A DNA stretch of 64,000 nt from Cryptomeria japonica (taxonomy: Eukaryota; Streptophyta; Pinopsida; Cupressales; Cupressaceae). Within the stretch, counting starts at the first letter, position 1. Every line of letters begins with the position of its first letter. Shown one piece after another: positions 23,401 through 35,880 of the stretch. Below the pieces are notes generated by a model. That model searched no databases and was not told the DNA's origin. It saw only the letters and a list, made by a program, of their open reading frames with translations. Both the position numbers and the translations under genes were made by a program. The stretch covers positions 379,464,179 to 379,528,178 of the forward strand of contig NC_081407.1 of the NCBI RefSeq assembly GCF_030272615.1, written 5' to 3'.

Positions 23401-24095
23401 ATGATCAATATCTTCAGGTTCTTCTTCATTATCATCGTCAGATTCTGATTATACCTGTTCTAGTTGAATTGACACAACAACATTCTCTTTACGAGTTTCA
23501 AGTTTCACCAGTTCTAGCTCCAAAAATAGAAAGCAAGGATCTTCTTCCTTTTTCTGCACACTAGATTCCCTTGAGACTTCAGGATTCTCATCCACTCGAA
23601 TATCAACACTTTCAATGATTCTTTGAGTTCAGTTGTTGTAACATTTGTAGGCCTTACTCTTGGTGGAGTAACCAAGAAATATACCTTCATCACTCTTAGC
23701 CTCAAATTTGCTGACATAGTCACCTCTCTTAATAAAACATTTACTACCAAATATCTAAAAATAACTAACATTAGGTGATCTACCATACTAGTATTCATAA
23801 GGAGTCTTATCCTCACCTCTTTTTACCAGTATCCAGTTAATAGTGTCGACAGCTATACTGACAACTTCTCTTCAAAAATTCTTTGCTATACCTCCTTGAA
23901 TTAACATCATTCTAGCAGCTTCAACAACTGACCTGTTATTTCTCTTTGCAATACCATTCTGTTGTGGTGTCCTTAGTGTAGAAAGTTGCCTTTTGATGCT
24001 ATTTTCTTCACAATACCTAGTGAATTCGTCAGAAGTAAATTCACCACCTTGATCCATCCTTAGACACTTTATCTTCATGCCTCTTTCCTTCTCAC
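23401..24095 (-). pseudogene. C2 integrase C-terminal part and linker
   Basis: On the minus strand the integrase core continues with CLRMDQGGEFTS (second catalytic Asp kept) and TPQQNGIAKRNN. In the latter the catalytic Glu of the usual NGxxERKN is Lys (plus-strand 23944-23946). Several stops follow toward the linker before reverse transcriptase, with GSKCFIKRGDYVSKFEAKSD-like residues near 23700. A frameshift near 24125 separates this from the upstream frame. Confidence 0.75.
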
Positions 24096-25244
24096 CTAAG
24101 GCCTTGAATGCCTTGAACTTATCAAAATATTTTGCTTATCTTTCATAAATGTGACCCACATCATCCTTGAACAATCATCAGTGAAGATCATACAAGATCT
24201 ATCACCTTGAATTATTTTAGTCCTTATGGGTCCACGGAGATCTGCATGAACCGGATATAACAAGTGTTCTACTGAATAGGACTTGTTCTTGAAAATTGAG
24301 GTTGTCATCTTTCCCAACTGACATTCCTTACACAAAGCATTAACCAGTTTGTCCAACTGAGGCAATCCTCTCACTGAATTGGACTTACTAATCTTAACAA
24401 TGTTATCAAAGTTTATATGACAAAATCTCCTATGCCAAAGCCAACTATCATCTATCTTAGCAGATAAACAATTATTGACTTCAAGATACAAGTGAAACAG
24501 GTTACCTTTACTCAGCTTGCCAGTTACAATCAGTTCACCTTTGCTCTCATAGATTTTGCACATACCATCCTTAAACTCCAATGGATAACCTCTGTCATTG
24601 AGTTGTGCAACACTCAAAAGATTGTGCTTTAATCCTTCAACCCAGTAGACATCATCTGCACTACTCTTTCTATTAAGAGAAATAGTTCCCTTACCTTTTA
24701 CCATGTAGGATGATTCATTACTGAATCTCACAACTCCTCCATCAAATTCCTTCAAGGAAATAAATTTGCTCTGGTCACCGGTCATGTGGTGTGAACAACC
24801 ACTATCCACAATCCAATCATTTGAACTATCTATGGGAGACACTAATTCCTTCTGATCATATGTCTCCTCTTTGATGGCAACAAATACAATGTCTTCATTA
24901 GCATCGCCCTCAGATTCCTTATCAGTGATACCATCATCAACTGCAATAAGACAATCTCTTTTGCCTTTACCTTTGTACATCTTGAAATTCTCACGCTTAT
25001 GCTCATTATCACCATTAGGACAATTAGTTGCAATGTGTCCAATCTTGTTACAAGAAAAGCATTTCAAAGTTAATTTACCTTTGTACTTACCGGTACCTCT
25101 TGGCAATTGCTTAGCCAACAATGCTTCAAGCTCAACTAGACTATCTTCATCATCAACATCTCTGCTAGATCTAGATTCATAACTGTGACTAACATCTCTT
25201 CTTTTCCTCATAGATGGGTTAGAAACTGAAGCTCTAATAACCAT
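24096..25244 (-). pseudogene. C2 gag end, protease and integrase N-terminal part
   Basis: An open run of 382 codons on the minus strand carries several domains. They are a zinc knuckle CFSCNKIGHIATNC (CX2CX4HX4C, near 25030-25075), the aspartic protease WIVDSGCSHHMTGD (DSG intact, near 24780-24820), the pre-integrase zinc site SWLWHRRFCHINFDN ... CKECQLGKM, and the start of the integrase core with PVHADLRGP (first Asp kept). It ends by frameshift after FMKDKQN. It is the best-preserved coding run of C2. Confidence 0.9.
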
Positions 25245-25824
25245 TTAATTAAAAAGTAGTAAGCTTACCAATGATGGAATCCAAAGTTACCTTAGTTTTA
25301 TCAATTGATTTTAGCTCCTGAATGGCTGCAACTCGGATAGCATAGACCAGTAGCAGGGTTCTCAACACCTTGCTAATCATTGTGGCATCTTCAACTTTAC
25401 CACCAGCACTCTTGATCTCACCGACTATCTCTTTTATCCTCTAACCATACTGTTGGACATTTTCACCTTCAGCCATCTACATGTCATCGAATTTTCCTCT
25501 TAGACTCTCTTCTTTGGCAATCTTCACATGCTCATCACCACTGTAGATTTCTTCAAGTTTCTTCCATACCTCATAAGTAGTCTCTAGACCATGGACATCA
25601 ACATATTCTACATCAGACAAAGAACTGGTAATAGCCTCTAGTGATTGATTGTTTTCTTGTTGCTCTTCCTTTTGATCATCAATCATAGTCCCATTAGGTG
25701 CAACATATTTAGTAATAAAACATTCTTAGTATTGAATTCCAAGACTTATGATATAAATTTTCATTCTATCACTCCATATCTTGTAGTTCTCTCTGTTAAA
25801 CTTTAGACCTTCTTTCTTCATCAT
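25245..25824 (-). pseudogene. C2 gag N-terminal part
   Basis: The start is the ATG pair at 25824-25819 (MMKKEGLKFNRENYKIWSDRM), about 70 bases inside the 5' LTR, as expected for copia gag. Downstream are TTYEVWKKLEEIYSGDEHVK and LRGKFDDM, a UBN2-type gag. Stops occur near 25728 and 25475, and then the sequence reaches the Ile/Lys-rich end next to 25245. Confidence 0.8.
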
Positions 25825-25880
25825 GTTCAACAAGTTCTTTACCTCAAGTTGTAAGGCTTAGACCTTAGAGGACCTGAAAA

Positions 25881-25892
25881 GATTTGATACCA
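25881..25892 (-). other. C2 primer binding site
   Basis: The minus strand reads TGGTATCAAATC two bases after the LTR end. This resembles the plant copia initiator-Met-tRNA site TGGTATCAGAGC. Confidence 0.75.
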
Positions 25893-25894
25893 AT

Positions 25895-27361
25895 TGATTG
25901 TATGATGAAAGAATAAGGATCTGGTCAACTATTGAGAGGGGGGGTGAATTAGTAGATAGAAAACTTTATATACTTTCACCAAACTCAAAATCAACCTCTG
26001 AAGACAAATTCTAAACTGACTGGTTTCAACACTGAACATCAAATGCAATAATACAGACAAGATAAACCGGTTGACTGTTATGACAGATTAACAGTAAAAC
26101 AACTTGAAACTCACATAACCTTTTATCTTGACCATTCAAATACTTTACTGACAGTAGTTAAAACATCTTTTATTTTGCTATCGGTTGGCATAACATATCA
26201 AAGTGGAATTAGCAGTTAAGCAATTCAACAATAAACATATAACCACAAAAGTATTCACCACTTGACACATTATTTTTGACATGGAAACCCAAATGGGAAA
26301 AACCACAGTAGGGATGAATACCCAAAAGTATTCTGAACTCTTCGAAATTTCACCCTGTTAGGAGCCTAGCCTGTTAGAGCTTTACAAAAAGTCTTGTTAA
26401 GAACAGATATAGGGACCACCCGGTTAAGGGATTGACTATGATGCCTTATCAAAAGCAATACCCTATAAAGAGTAACTTCAGTAGAAGATTTAGAATCCAA
26501 GCTAATGGATCACTTGGTTACAGGATTTGAATAAAGAATATTATTAGAGATTACCCAGTTAGGGGATTTAATTGTTGTAATTGTTAGAAAACAATAGGGG
26601 TTTACTGATCTATTTGAATAGAACTACACTTGCTTGTTCAAATCCTTGTCATGCTCCTATCTTCCATTAAACATACTACAGATACATTATCAGGTTCGGT
26701 AACCACTCTCTCATTGTCAACTACAAGTTTGCCAACACTCAAACAAAACAACTCATCGATCTTAAAAACAAATCATCAGATCGGTAACACATCACAAACC
26801 TAAACATCTCATAGATATTACAAACAAATTGGTTCAAGTATGACCATTGGATTACATAAAAAATAACATAGAAATCAATGCACATCACTCAAGATATCTT
26901 TGACCGCTCCTTGATCACCACTTCATCAAACTCTATAACTCATCACACAGTTTGCATTATATGCAATGAACTTGCTCATTTCCAAGACAAAAACCATTGT
27001 CTCTATGTATCAAGAAACATTTAAAACATTCCTCCTTCAACATGCATACATGTCATAATATTTATCGTTCACCATTTGATCATAATCTACTTCAACTCCA
27101 TCGGGTAGGGATTGGACTTCTTCTACAGGTAGGGTTACTAGTTCAACACTCCATAACATAAGTAATACCGATTTCCAATACAAACTCTCCTACCGGTTGC
27201 ATTACCCTTTGCTAGCTCTTCTTAATAGCTCTTCTTAATGGTTCAAGACAATATTAACAACATCATTATAACATGATAACTTGGCATCAATCATAACTAG
27301 TTAATTGACATCAATGATAACATAACATATCATTAATGCAATCTTCAATCAAATGTCAACA
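25895..27361 (-). repeat. C2 5' LTR
   Basis: On the plus strand it runs from TGATTGTATGATG to TGTCAACA, 1467 bases, against 1447 for its partner. It is next to the target duplication GGTTT at 27362-27366. Confidence 0.9.
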
Positions 27362-29227
27362 GGTTTGTCACAAATTTTGTTGAAATCAGTAGGTCTATAT
27401 CCAAGATGTTGAAGAAAGGCACAAAGATAGAATGGGAGGGAGAGCCAATCAAGGAATTCTAGGAGATCAAGTAGGATATTAAGAATGTACATGTTCTAAA
27501 GAGATCTGATTATGGAAAACCTATGCACTAGTAGAGGATTTAGAATTCTTTTCATACTATTACTATTGTCTTGTTGTAATAGAATTCAGAGGGTTTTGAG
27601 AAACCTATAGCATTTTTTAGTAAGTCCTTGCAAACTGCAGAGTTGAAGTATGATTTGAATGAGAAGTAGGCCTATGCACTAGTAAAGGCAGTTAAATCTT
27701 TTAGGAGTCATCTGATGGGAGCAACAATGGTTGCATATGTGGTTAGTGCTGCAATAAAAGACATTTTCACACAACAGGAACTATCTAGAAGAGGTTCTAG
27801 ATGGATCAACAGGATCCAAGAATTTAATATTGATATCCAAATCACTAAGTTGGTGAGAGGACAAGGATTGGATAAATTAATGGCTCAGAGTAGTTTGGAT
27901 GCCAATTAAATAAATATTGTAGAAGAAGAACACAGATCTTATATTTGTGACATGGATGGTTGTGAATGGTATGATGATATCAGATACTATTTGTAGAGGA
28001 TGAAATGTCCTGAAGACATGAGAGATAATAAAAGGAGGACATTGAAATTACATGCTATCAAATATGCAATAGTTAATGGGAAACTTTGGTGGAGGAATAG
28101 TGATGGTTTCATGCTAAAATGTGTTGACCAGGACCAGGCTAAGAAGTTATTGTCTGAATTGCATAGTGGAGTTTGTGGAGGACATTATATGGCCAAAACA
28201 ACTGCACACAAGATATTAAGGGCTAGGTTTTTATGACCAACAATTTTCAAGGATGCACATCAATTAGTCAAAAAATATGATCCATGCCAAAGTTTTTTAG
28301 GAAAATTGAAATTTTCAGGGAATCTGCCATTGAGACCTGTAAATGTGCAGACCCCATTCCAACAATGGGGTATATATTTTATTGGAGAGATAGCATGTAA
28401 ATCTAGTAGTGGTCATTCTTGGATTTTGGTGGCCACTAATTATTTCACTAATTGGGTTGAAGCAATACCTACTATAAAATAAATAAGTAAGGTGGTAATT
28501 GATTTTCTCATAGATAATATATTGACTAGATTTGGATGTCTGGAGAGAATAGTCTCTAATAACGCCATGAGTTTTAGGTCAGAGGAATATGAAAAATTTT
28601 GCAACAAATATGGTATCCAAATCTCATACTCATCACCTTACCACCCACAAGGAAATGAGCAAGTTGAATCAAGCAATGATATCTTGATCTGAAGATTATC
28701 AAAAGAATCCTAGAGAAAAACAAGAAGCCTTGGGATTCAAATCTAAGATTAGTAGTTTGGGGGCAGACATGGTAATAGTTAAGAAAGAAATTGGATGTGC
28801 ATCTTTTGATTTGGTGTATGGTATGCGTGCAAGGTTACCCCAAAACAACCTGATGGAAATGTATAAGTTTTTCCAAACTTATGACAATGATATAGATGAC
28901 GATATGCAATTGAGGATTGAGGATTTAATGGAACTAGATGAAACTAGAAGAGAAGCCAATACCAGGAATACAAAATTATAGATGTGGGTTAAAAACCTAT
29001 ATGACAAAAGAACAACTGCAAGAACTTTTCAAATTAATGATTTGGTTCTGATGTGGAATGCCAGATTAGAAGACAAGGGAAAACATGGCAAGTTTGATGC
29101 CATTTGTCTAGGCCCATATCTAATCCAAACCAAGTGGGGAGAAGATTCGTATTTTCTCCAAGATATAAATGGTGATACTCTTGAATTTCTTGTTGATGGA
29201 CAATTCTTAAAGCTCTACTTTTTTTAA
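27362..29227 (+). pseudogene. G2 RNase H and integrase
   Basis: G2 resumes with TNFVEISRSISKMLKK. RNase H follows (PIAFFSKSLQTAELKYDLNE, MVAYVVSAAIKDIFTQQE, LVRGQGLDKLMAQS). The integrase H2C2 domain is LHSGVCGGHYMAKTTAHK ... YDPCQSF, where the first Cys of CxxC is Tyr. In the core, WGMDF is WGIYF (catalytic Asp to Tyr, 28375-28377) and IVSDN is IVSNN (Asp to Asn, 28558-28560), while Glu in NEQVES is kept. Stops fall near 28237 and 28480, and a frameshift lies after 28692. It ends FLVDGQFLKLYFF at 29227. Removing C2 plus one target duplication leaves this segment in register with the upstream frame. Confidence 0.85.
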
Positions 29228-30923
29228 AGTAGTTATTATCCATGAGCATTAGTTAGTTTTTGTATATATTAGTGTAGTTTCCTTTTTTCTGGAGTTGTCC
29301 TGTCTAGGTAACTTCTTTTTGGTCTACTCTGCAAATGGTCTACTTCACCAAAGATTTTTGAATTCTCACTATATTCCTGTGAAATGAACATCCCCAACTA
29401 GAGCCTCTCATAGGACCTAAAATTATGTTTTGCAAAATTTTGGTCATTGGGTAATTTTTAGTCATTTTGGATTTATTTTGCCCTCTATGAAAGTTCAAGG
29501 TCTAGGGTTTAGGGTTTGTGAATTTCCAATTAAGTATTGCAAAAGAAAAGCCCTAAGCTTGTTAAATTCAATCATTACCTTTTCCCACTTAAGCCAAGGG
29601 TCAGTTACCATTGGCGGGGCCATTTTATTTCCTAAGCATTAAGTTGTGTTCGACCGGTCCCTTTATGGTTTTTCCTAAGTTGCATGAAAGATTTTCCTAT
29701 GGTCGGTCCCTTTTAATATTTATGCTTGCGCCCATTAATTTTTCCTAAGTTTAAAATTTGAAATACTTTGACCGATGGATAAAGGTAGAATAGATCTGAT
29801 AGTCTGCGCTTCCCTGTGGATGAAAATACAAGGAAGATAAAGACCATGGCATCACGAGATGATACCATGTGTCCTCAGTGAATAAAGGTGAGCTGATGTT
29901 TTGACTAAATTTAAAATCATCATATTACCAGTTCTCAAGAGGTAAAACCCGAGTTACTATTGGTTCCATCAATTTGCACGTGTTTCAAATGGATGGTGAT
30001 GTTATAATCTAGGTGAAAAGGTGCTTGAATTTTAATTTACAAAGGTTGGCAGGCACTGTGGTTGCAAGATAAAGGTAGAATAGATCTGACGGTTCGCACT
30101 TACTCGTGATCAAGAGATGCAAGGAGATTATGGACCGCAACATCATGAGATGATGCCATGTATCCAAGGCGGGCCAAGAAAAGTTGATGGTAGGGTTACT
30201 AAAAGTGGAGAAGTAGGTGGTGAGTTGGATGTGCTACATCATGCCTCTCGAGGGCCCCCTAGCCACATTGTAGGGTCAATGTCAAATTGATTGGTTTGAT
30301 TCCTGAGATTTGCCAACGTGAAAGATGATCGACAGTCGAGTTTTAAACTTTTTCTAAATGCATGTTAGAGTCCTTTCTTTACTCATGCGGGTAGTTATGG
30401 TAGATATGGCAATGATTCTTAATTCCTAAAGGCAATTAAATGTTCTCTTAGTTGTTTTGAATCGCCAAAGTATTCAAAAGAAATCAAAGAGTGTTTCCAG
30501 AGCTGAGGGATATTTCGACAACTTCTCGCAATACGAAACTAGGGTTTTTTAGATGTAATCAAAGTAGTTAGTTTGTCTGAGTTTTTTCATCTATTTTGAA
30601 GAAATTGATGCTATGAATTGTGCAAAAAATTATAAGAAAAGAGTTTTAATTATTCCAGGGTTGGAAGCTAAATATAGAAAGGTGAAACTTGATTGAATTA
30701 CTATTGTCATTTATATTTTGTGTTAGCCCTAGTCTTTTCTTTCCCAATTTGAAGCTATAGTAGAAAACCCTAGTTTGATAGAATGGCTCCCTCATGAAAC
30801 ATTAAGGGTAGGCTAAATATTTGAAGAGAAATCTTTTTGATGATTTTCGATCAATTAAAGACCTCGACAAATGATACGTACCAAGGGTAGGAATTTATTC
30901 ATGAAAAAACCCTAAGAGAAGGG
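29228..30923 (+). other. G2 spacer between integrase and extra ORF
   Basis: It is non-coding by eye. A direct repeat of roughly 110 bases begins GATAAAGGTAGAATAGATCT at 29778 and again at 30068, with the shared continuation CATCATGAGATGATGCCATG (slightly varied). A shorter pair built on GGTCCCTTT...TTTTTCCTAAG occurs near 29655 and 29705. Such long spacers are common in gypsy elements with an additional 3' ORF. Confidence 0.55.
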
Positions 30924-31649
30924 TTGACTGACAAAGCATACCGCTTGGTGGATGCTAGGGTGGCAATGACCAAGTTAGAGATGTTTAAATCATGGTATGG
31001 ACAAAGAAATTTACATTCCCCACTCTCAAATCCCTGGCAATATGATTCGTGTAAATTAGTGGTGCCGAGTGTGTTTATGGATGTCGACCTTCTTAAGGTT
31101 GTTGCAAACAGATATGACCCTGTCTCGAGGGTTATAAGGGGAAATGAAAGAGAAAATCTACTGACAATCGGAAGAGAGGAATTCTAGGAGATTTCTAACT
31201 TATATGAACCATCTGCTAACTTGTTATAAGTGGATTTGAATGAGTTAAAGGCAGAGTATTATAAAATGAAGGATTTCATTAGAAATAATTTTTCTTCCAA
31301 TGCATTTGGCTAGAGAAGGAGAGACGACATACTACATTGGCCCTAGTTCAGAGGAGCCATTCCCCATTGGTGCTTTTGCACCTTATTTTTAGGCTACCTT
31401 TTTCTCTTTGTGTCAGATCTTGGGTTTCAATCCAATTACAGTTATGCCACCTGATTTCATGTATATGGCCATGCAAATTCAACATCCAAATTATATAGTG
31501 GTTTTTGACTTCAGCCCATACCTTGAAGATAAGATTCATTAGGGGTTGCACGATATTAAAAATGAAGTGGCTGGTACAAAATTCTACTAGTATTCCTTGC
31601 TCATGCACATGTTCCTGTATAGGAATGCAGATTAATTTGAATGTACTAT
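30924..31649 (+). pseudogene. G2 extra ORF, first part
   Basis: This env-position ORF lies downstream of pol. The opening 87 codons include VVPSVFMDVDLLKVVANRYD and VIRGNERENLLTIGREEF, which resembles the N-terminal folded domain of extra ORFs in other plant gypsy elements, including G1 (VWGLTV...RIAEVTGLP). It continues past TAG at 31185-31187 with further stops, and is cut by the solo LTR at 31650. Function unknown. Confidence 0.5.
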
Positions 31650-33039
31650 TATTGGCATTTGATTGAAGATTGCATTGATGAGCTATTGTGTTGTCATTGA
31701 TGTCAATTGTAACTGATAATGATGTTGTTTTTCAACTAGTAGTTGAGCAAGTGAAGGAAACTAGTGTTACTCTATAAGCAGTGAGATCAACCGGTAACCC
31801 TACCTATTGATATGCCAAACCCTAACCGATGGAGCTTGGTGAGTCAGTTGTGTTGAGTTATGATCAAATGGTGATTGGTAATGATTATGTCACATATGCA
31901 TGTTGTATGTGATGAGTTTCCAGTGGTTTTTGGGACATAGAGATAATGGTTTTATCTTGGGAATGAGTGAGTACATTGCATGAAGAGGAAACTATGTGAT
32001 GAATTATAGGAATCGATGAGCAATGATCAAAAAAAAATCAAGGTTGTCTTGAACAATGTGCTGATGATTGCTATATAATCTAACGGTCATACTTGAATCG
32101 ATTTGTTTGTAATCTCTATGAGATCTTAGGTTTGTGATGTGTTACCAATCTATTGTTGTTTTTATAAGGTTGATGAGTTGTTTTGTTCTAGTGTTGGCAA
32201 TTTTGGTTAAGTGTTAGTGTGATTGATTGCCGAACTAGAAGGAGTATCTGCAGTATGTGTTAAGGAAGATAGGAGCATGAAAAGGATCTGATCAAGTAGA
32301 GTAGTGTTATTTACTAGATCAACAAACCCCCATTGTTCTCTAAATTAAAATAGTTAAATCCATTAACCGGGTAAGCTTAACAAACTTAGTGCTATCTAAA
32401 TCCTCTAACCGGGTGATCCATTAGCTTGGATTTCAAACCCTCTATCGAGGTTACTCCTAACAAGGTATTGCTTCTAACAAGGAATTATAGTCAATCCCTT
32501 AACTGGTTGGTCCCTAACAAGATTTGTTCCTAAGAGGACATTTTGTAAAGCTTTATCAGGCTTGCCTCCTAATAGGGAAAACTTCAGAAGAGTTTAGGAT
32601 ACTTGTGGGTAATCATCCCCACCGTGGTTTTTTCCATTTGGGATTCCATGTCAAAAATCATTGTGTCAAGTGGTGAATGGTTTTTGTGGTTATGTCTGAT
32701 ATGGTTAATTTGCTTAACTGTTAAATCCACTTAGTTATATTAAGATGACCAACAGTAATATGAAATGTGCTTTTACTATTGTTAGTAAAGTATTTTGATG
32801 TTTTGGTTAAATGGTTTGAGAGTTTTAGATCTGTTATACTATTATTTTGATATACCAGTCAACCGGTAAACTGTTAGTGCTATTGTAGTTTATTATTTAG
32901 TGTTTGAACCAGTTTGTTCAGTGATTGACTTGTGAGATTGTTTTTGAGTTTGGTGAAAGTTAAGTCATTTTTTCATCTACTGATTCACCTCCCCCCTCTC
33001 AGTAGTTGTATGGATCCTTATTGATTCATCATATCATCA
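31650..33039 (+). repeat. Solo LTR of a C2-related copia family, plus strand
   Basis: It starts TATTGGCATTTGATTGAAG, matching the C2 LTR start TGTTGACATTTGATTGAAG, and ends GGATCCTTATT...CATCA like the C2 LTR. The copia U5 module (GTGGTTTTTTCC, TTTGGGATTCCATGTC) is near 32620-32655. No internal copia sequence is attached. The flanks (ACTAT and ATTGA) do not form a clean target duplication, but ORF sequence resumes on the right, so it is an insertion reduced by LTR-LTR recombination. Confidence 0.8.
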
Positions 33040-35880
33040 ATTGAACCTCAAGAGGAAATCGACAATAAGGAAATTCCAGTGCAACTTTGGAGCGTGAATA
33101 TGTCTTGGGATAGACAGGAGGCTAGTGTTGTGAGATTTGATAACAACTTTGCCTCTAGGTTGAGACAAAGATTGACAGTGAACCCACCAAGGATCCCCAA
33201 GTTGTTGCATGACTTTGGAAAGCCTAAAGAGAGGTTGCCACTTTTGAGGATTGAGCATAATTGGGGGGTTATCATATTAGCATTGTTATTAGAATATATG
33301 GGTTTTCTAGTCAGCCACATGTATTGCCTTTTAACGTTCCTTTGAAAATGGGTTTTATTGAAGTAATATTGCAGATAGGGGGCATCCATGATAAGGAATT
33401 AAAGGGAAAAGGAAAAGGAACATTTTTCCCTGATTATGCTATCATCCCATATTTTGTGATTTTTAAGGAGGATATAAGCATTTTGACAAATTATTTGTAC
33501 CATATCATTTAGGGGTTAGCATAGATAGACACAATGACCCGTAGGGGTTTTACAATATTTTTCAAGACAAGAAATGAAGGAGGTCTATTGCCTCATTAGC
33601 ACAACTTTCCTAAAGATATAATTAGAAATGAGTTTGATTCCATGACTCGGGATTGGAGGAAAGAGAAATGGATAATTTTTCAGGAAGTTATGGGCTACAA
33701 TTCAGAAAATGGATCCAAGCTACAATCCACCAAAAGATTTTACTCCATTTTTGTGCTAAAGTCAATTTTGTTATGAATAATTTTGATGAATTGACTCTTT
33801 CATTGAAGGAGAAGAAGGCCAAACTTGAAGAGGTTCATGACCGACAAGTTGAAAGAAGAGATGTACATTGTCCAACACCCATCACAGTGGAGGAATCAGT
33901 TTTGATTCATCAAAAGAGGATGCAATAGTCAGGCTCACGACCTCCTCTACCTCAAAGAACAAATGGTCTAATAGAAAAGAGACTTGTTTATGAGTCTTTT
34001 AAAAAGAGAGCAAGAGAAGAGACAAGTGGTGAAGAAGAGAGCAGTAGCTACAATGGAGGGTTAGTGAGGAGAAAAGGTAAAAGGATAATGAATACAAAGC
34101 CATCCCCAAAGGTGCAAATCAAGACTTTTAAAGGAGCCAAGATAATTGATCTTTAAGATTCAGATAGAAGTCCTTCGCCACCACCCATACCCTTTTCACT
34201 TTTAAGGAAAGATGAAGAACAAATGGAGGAAAATACCCTTGTAGAAACAAGTGCAGAGATGCAAATTGGTATTCCTCCTTTGCCCCCTAATTTGGAGTTG
34301 GACCTCACTCCTTTAGATATTCATGGTAGAGCTTTTAGGGATGAAAGGAAGGAGGCATGCGATAAGTTTCTTGAGGATGATACTTTTGTGAGAAGCCTGG
34401 CCTTTTTGCAATTAGTGTAGAAGATGAAAATTGAAGAATTTAAGAAGAGAACTGACGAGAGAAAACCTCAGAGGCTAGATAGGTCTAAACATGTGAATCA
34501 AGAAGAAGTTAAGAGTGAGATGATGGAAGAGTTCAAGAGAATCACTATAGATGAGGGAAAGATGATTGTAAGTCAGAATAGAGTTCTAATTTTACCAGAA
34601 TGGGATATAGAAGATGCAATGGCCTTTGATGCAATTAGGAAATAAAAGGGCCAGCAATTCAGTTTAGAGGAGGAAGCAAGGTTGGCATTGAAAGGATAAT
34701 ATTTTGTAGATGATTATGCAACCTTGGGAATATGAGCATTAGAGGAAGGACCTAGAAAGCCTAACATTAGTGACATAAATTCCAATTTAAGGGGAGGTCT
34801 TATTGTAAAGAGAGAATCTGACACATCAAGTATGGAGGATACAAATTTGAATGTTGATGTTGCTAAATTGTCTCATGAACCTTCAAAGAGAGAAGCCTTG
34901 GAAAAGGCAGAGTTAATGAGAAAATTTGACAAGCTTTTCAGTGTTTACAATGCAGTTCAATAAAGTTGTGTAGAGTTGTAAATGAGAGTGCAATTATTTG
35001 AGCAAGGACAGATAAGAGTATCCTCTTCTACACTTGTATAGACATCAACGCCATCAACATACAGGTCATCATCTATTATCCATGAAGAACAAGAAGTTCA
35101 AACTGACATCAATGTTGATATCCCCAACATATCATTGGTCCCCTTTGATGATGATGAGCCCGAAGCCACTACATCTACTTATCCAGCTCAATCTTAGGTC
35201 TTGGAGAAGATTATTGAATTAGAAAATAAGCCTAAGGAATTAGTGAATCAATCAACCTGGAAAAAAAGGAGATAGTTGGCTCAGTGCTAACTCATTTAAA
35301 TGGAAAGGTTGATAGTAGAATTAACAACATTCATGCCTTGTATCCTTTATTATTCAATTATATTTGAAAATTTGATAATGATAAAGAGATGGTGGTTCCC
35401 TTGTTCACAAATTGGTTGCAAAGGGGAAACGAACTTAGAATAATGTCTATGGCTTCCAAGTATCATGTTGAGAGCCCACCTGCACTTCAACCAACTTATT
35501 TGCTAATAAAATCAATGCAAGAGGCCCAAATTTTGCTAGAAAATATAGAAAGAAAGATAAGGGAGCTGATGAGAAATTTTAGTAAGTTGAGTGAAACTCT
35601 TTTGCCAGATATTGAGGATAAAAATGGGGCAGTCAAACCTTTACAATTTTGGAAAGAGGAGGCAAAGAGAGTCATTAGTACCTAGGTAGAGTTAATATGT
35701 GAAGGGTTGAACATGGATATACTAGAGGATAGCATGGACAAGATAATTGCCACGGGGTCATTTTTTGAATCTTTTGAAAGAGAGGCAAATCAAGTAGTCA
35801 TTAAATACACTCCATACAGAGCTAAAGTTGATGAAGTCATGAGTTATGAATGGCCATCTGATGAAGAGTATAGTGGATAG
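33040..35880 (+). pseudogene. G2 extra ORF, second part
   Basis: ORF remnants in shifting frames continue after the solo LTR: WSVNMSWDRQEASVVRFDNN (33091), a Lys/Glu-rich region (33650-33930), a basic stretch with KKRAREE and RRKGKR (33990-34085) that could act in nuclear targeting, and an acidic Pro-rich part (34150-34330). Helical, charged segments (34424-34645, 35389-35685) follow, and the last block ends WPSDEEYSG at 35880. No transmembrane segment is evident. At least two frameshifts and many stops make it non-functional. Confidence 0.45.

Larger units (their letters stand above)
20012..27361 (-). mobile_element. Complete Ty1/copia element C2, minus strand
   Basis: Both LTRs, the polypurine tract, the primer binding site and all pol domains are present on the minus strand. 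A 5-bp target duplication GGTTT flanks it (20007-20011 and 27362-27366). It interrupts G2 reverse transcriptase/RNase H between INFLRRF and TNFVEI. In the first 60 aligned LTR bases I count about 7 differences, so it is not a recent insertion. Confidence 0.93.

Noticed and set aside
31645-33044. Target-site duplication around the solo LTR
   Set aside because: The flanking 5-mers (ACTAT, ATTGA) do not match, so I do not claim one.
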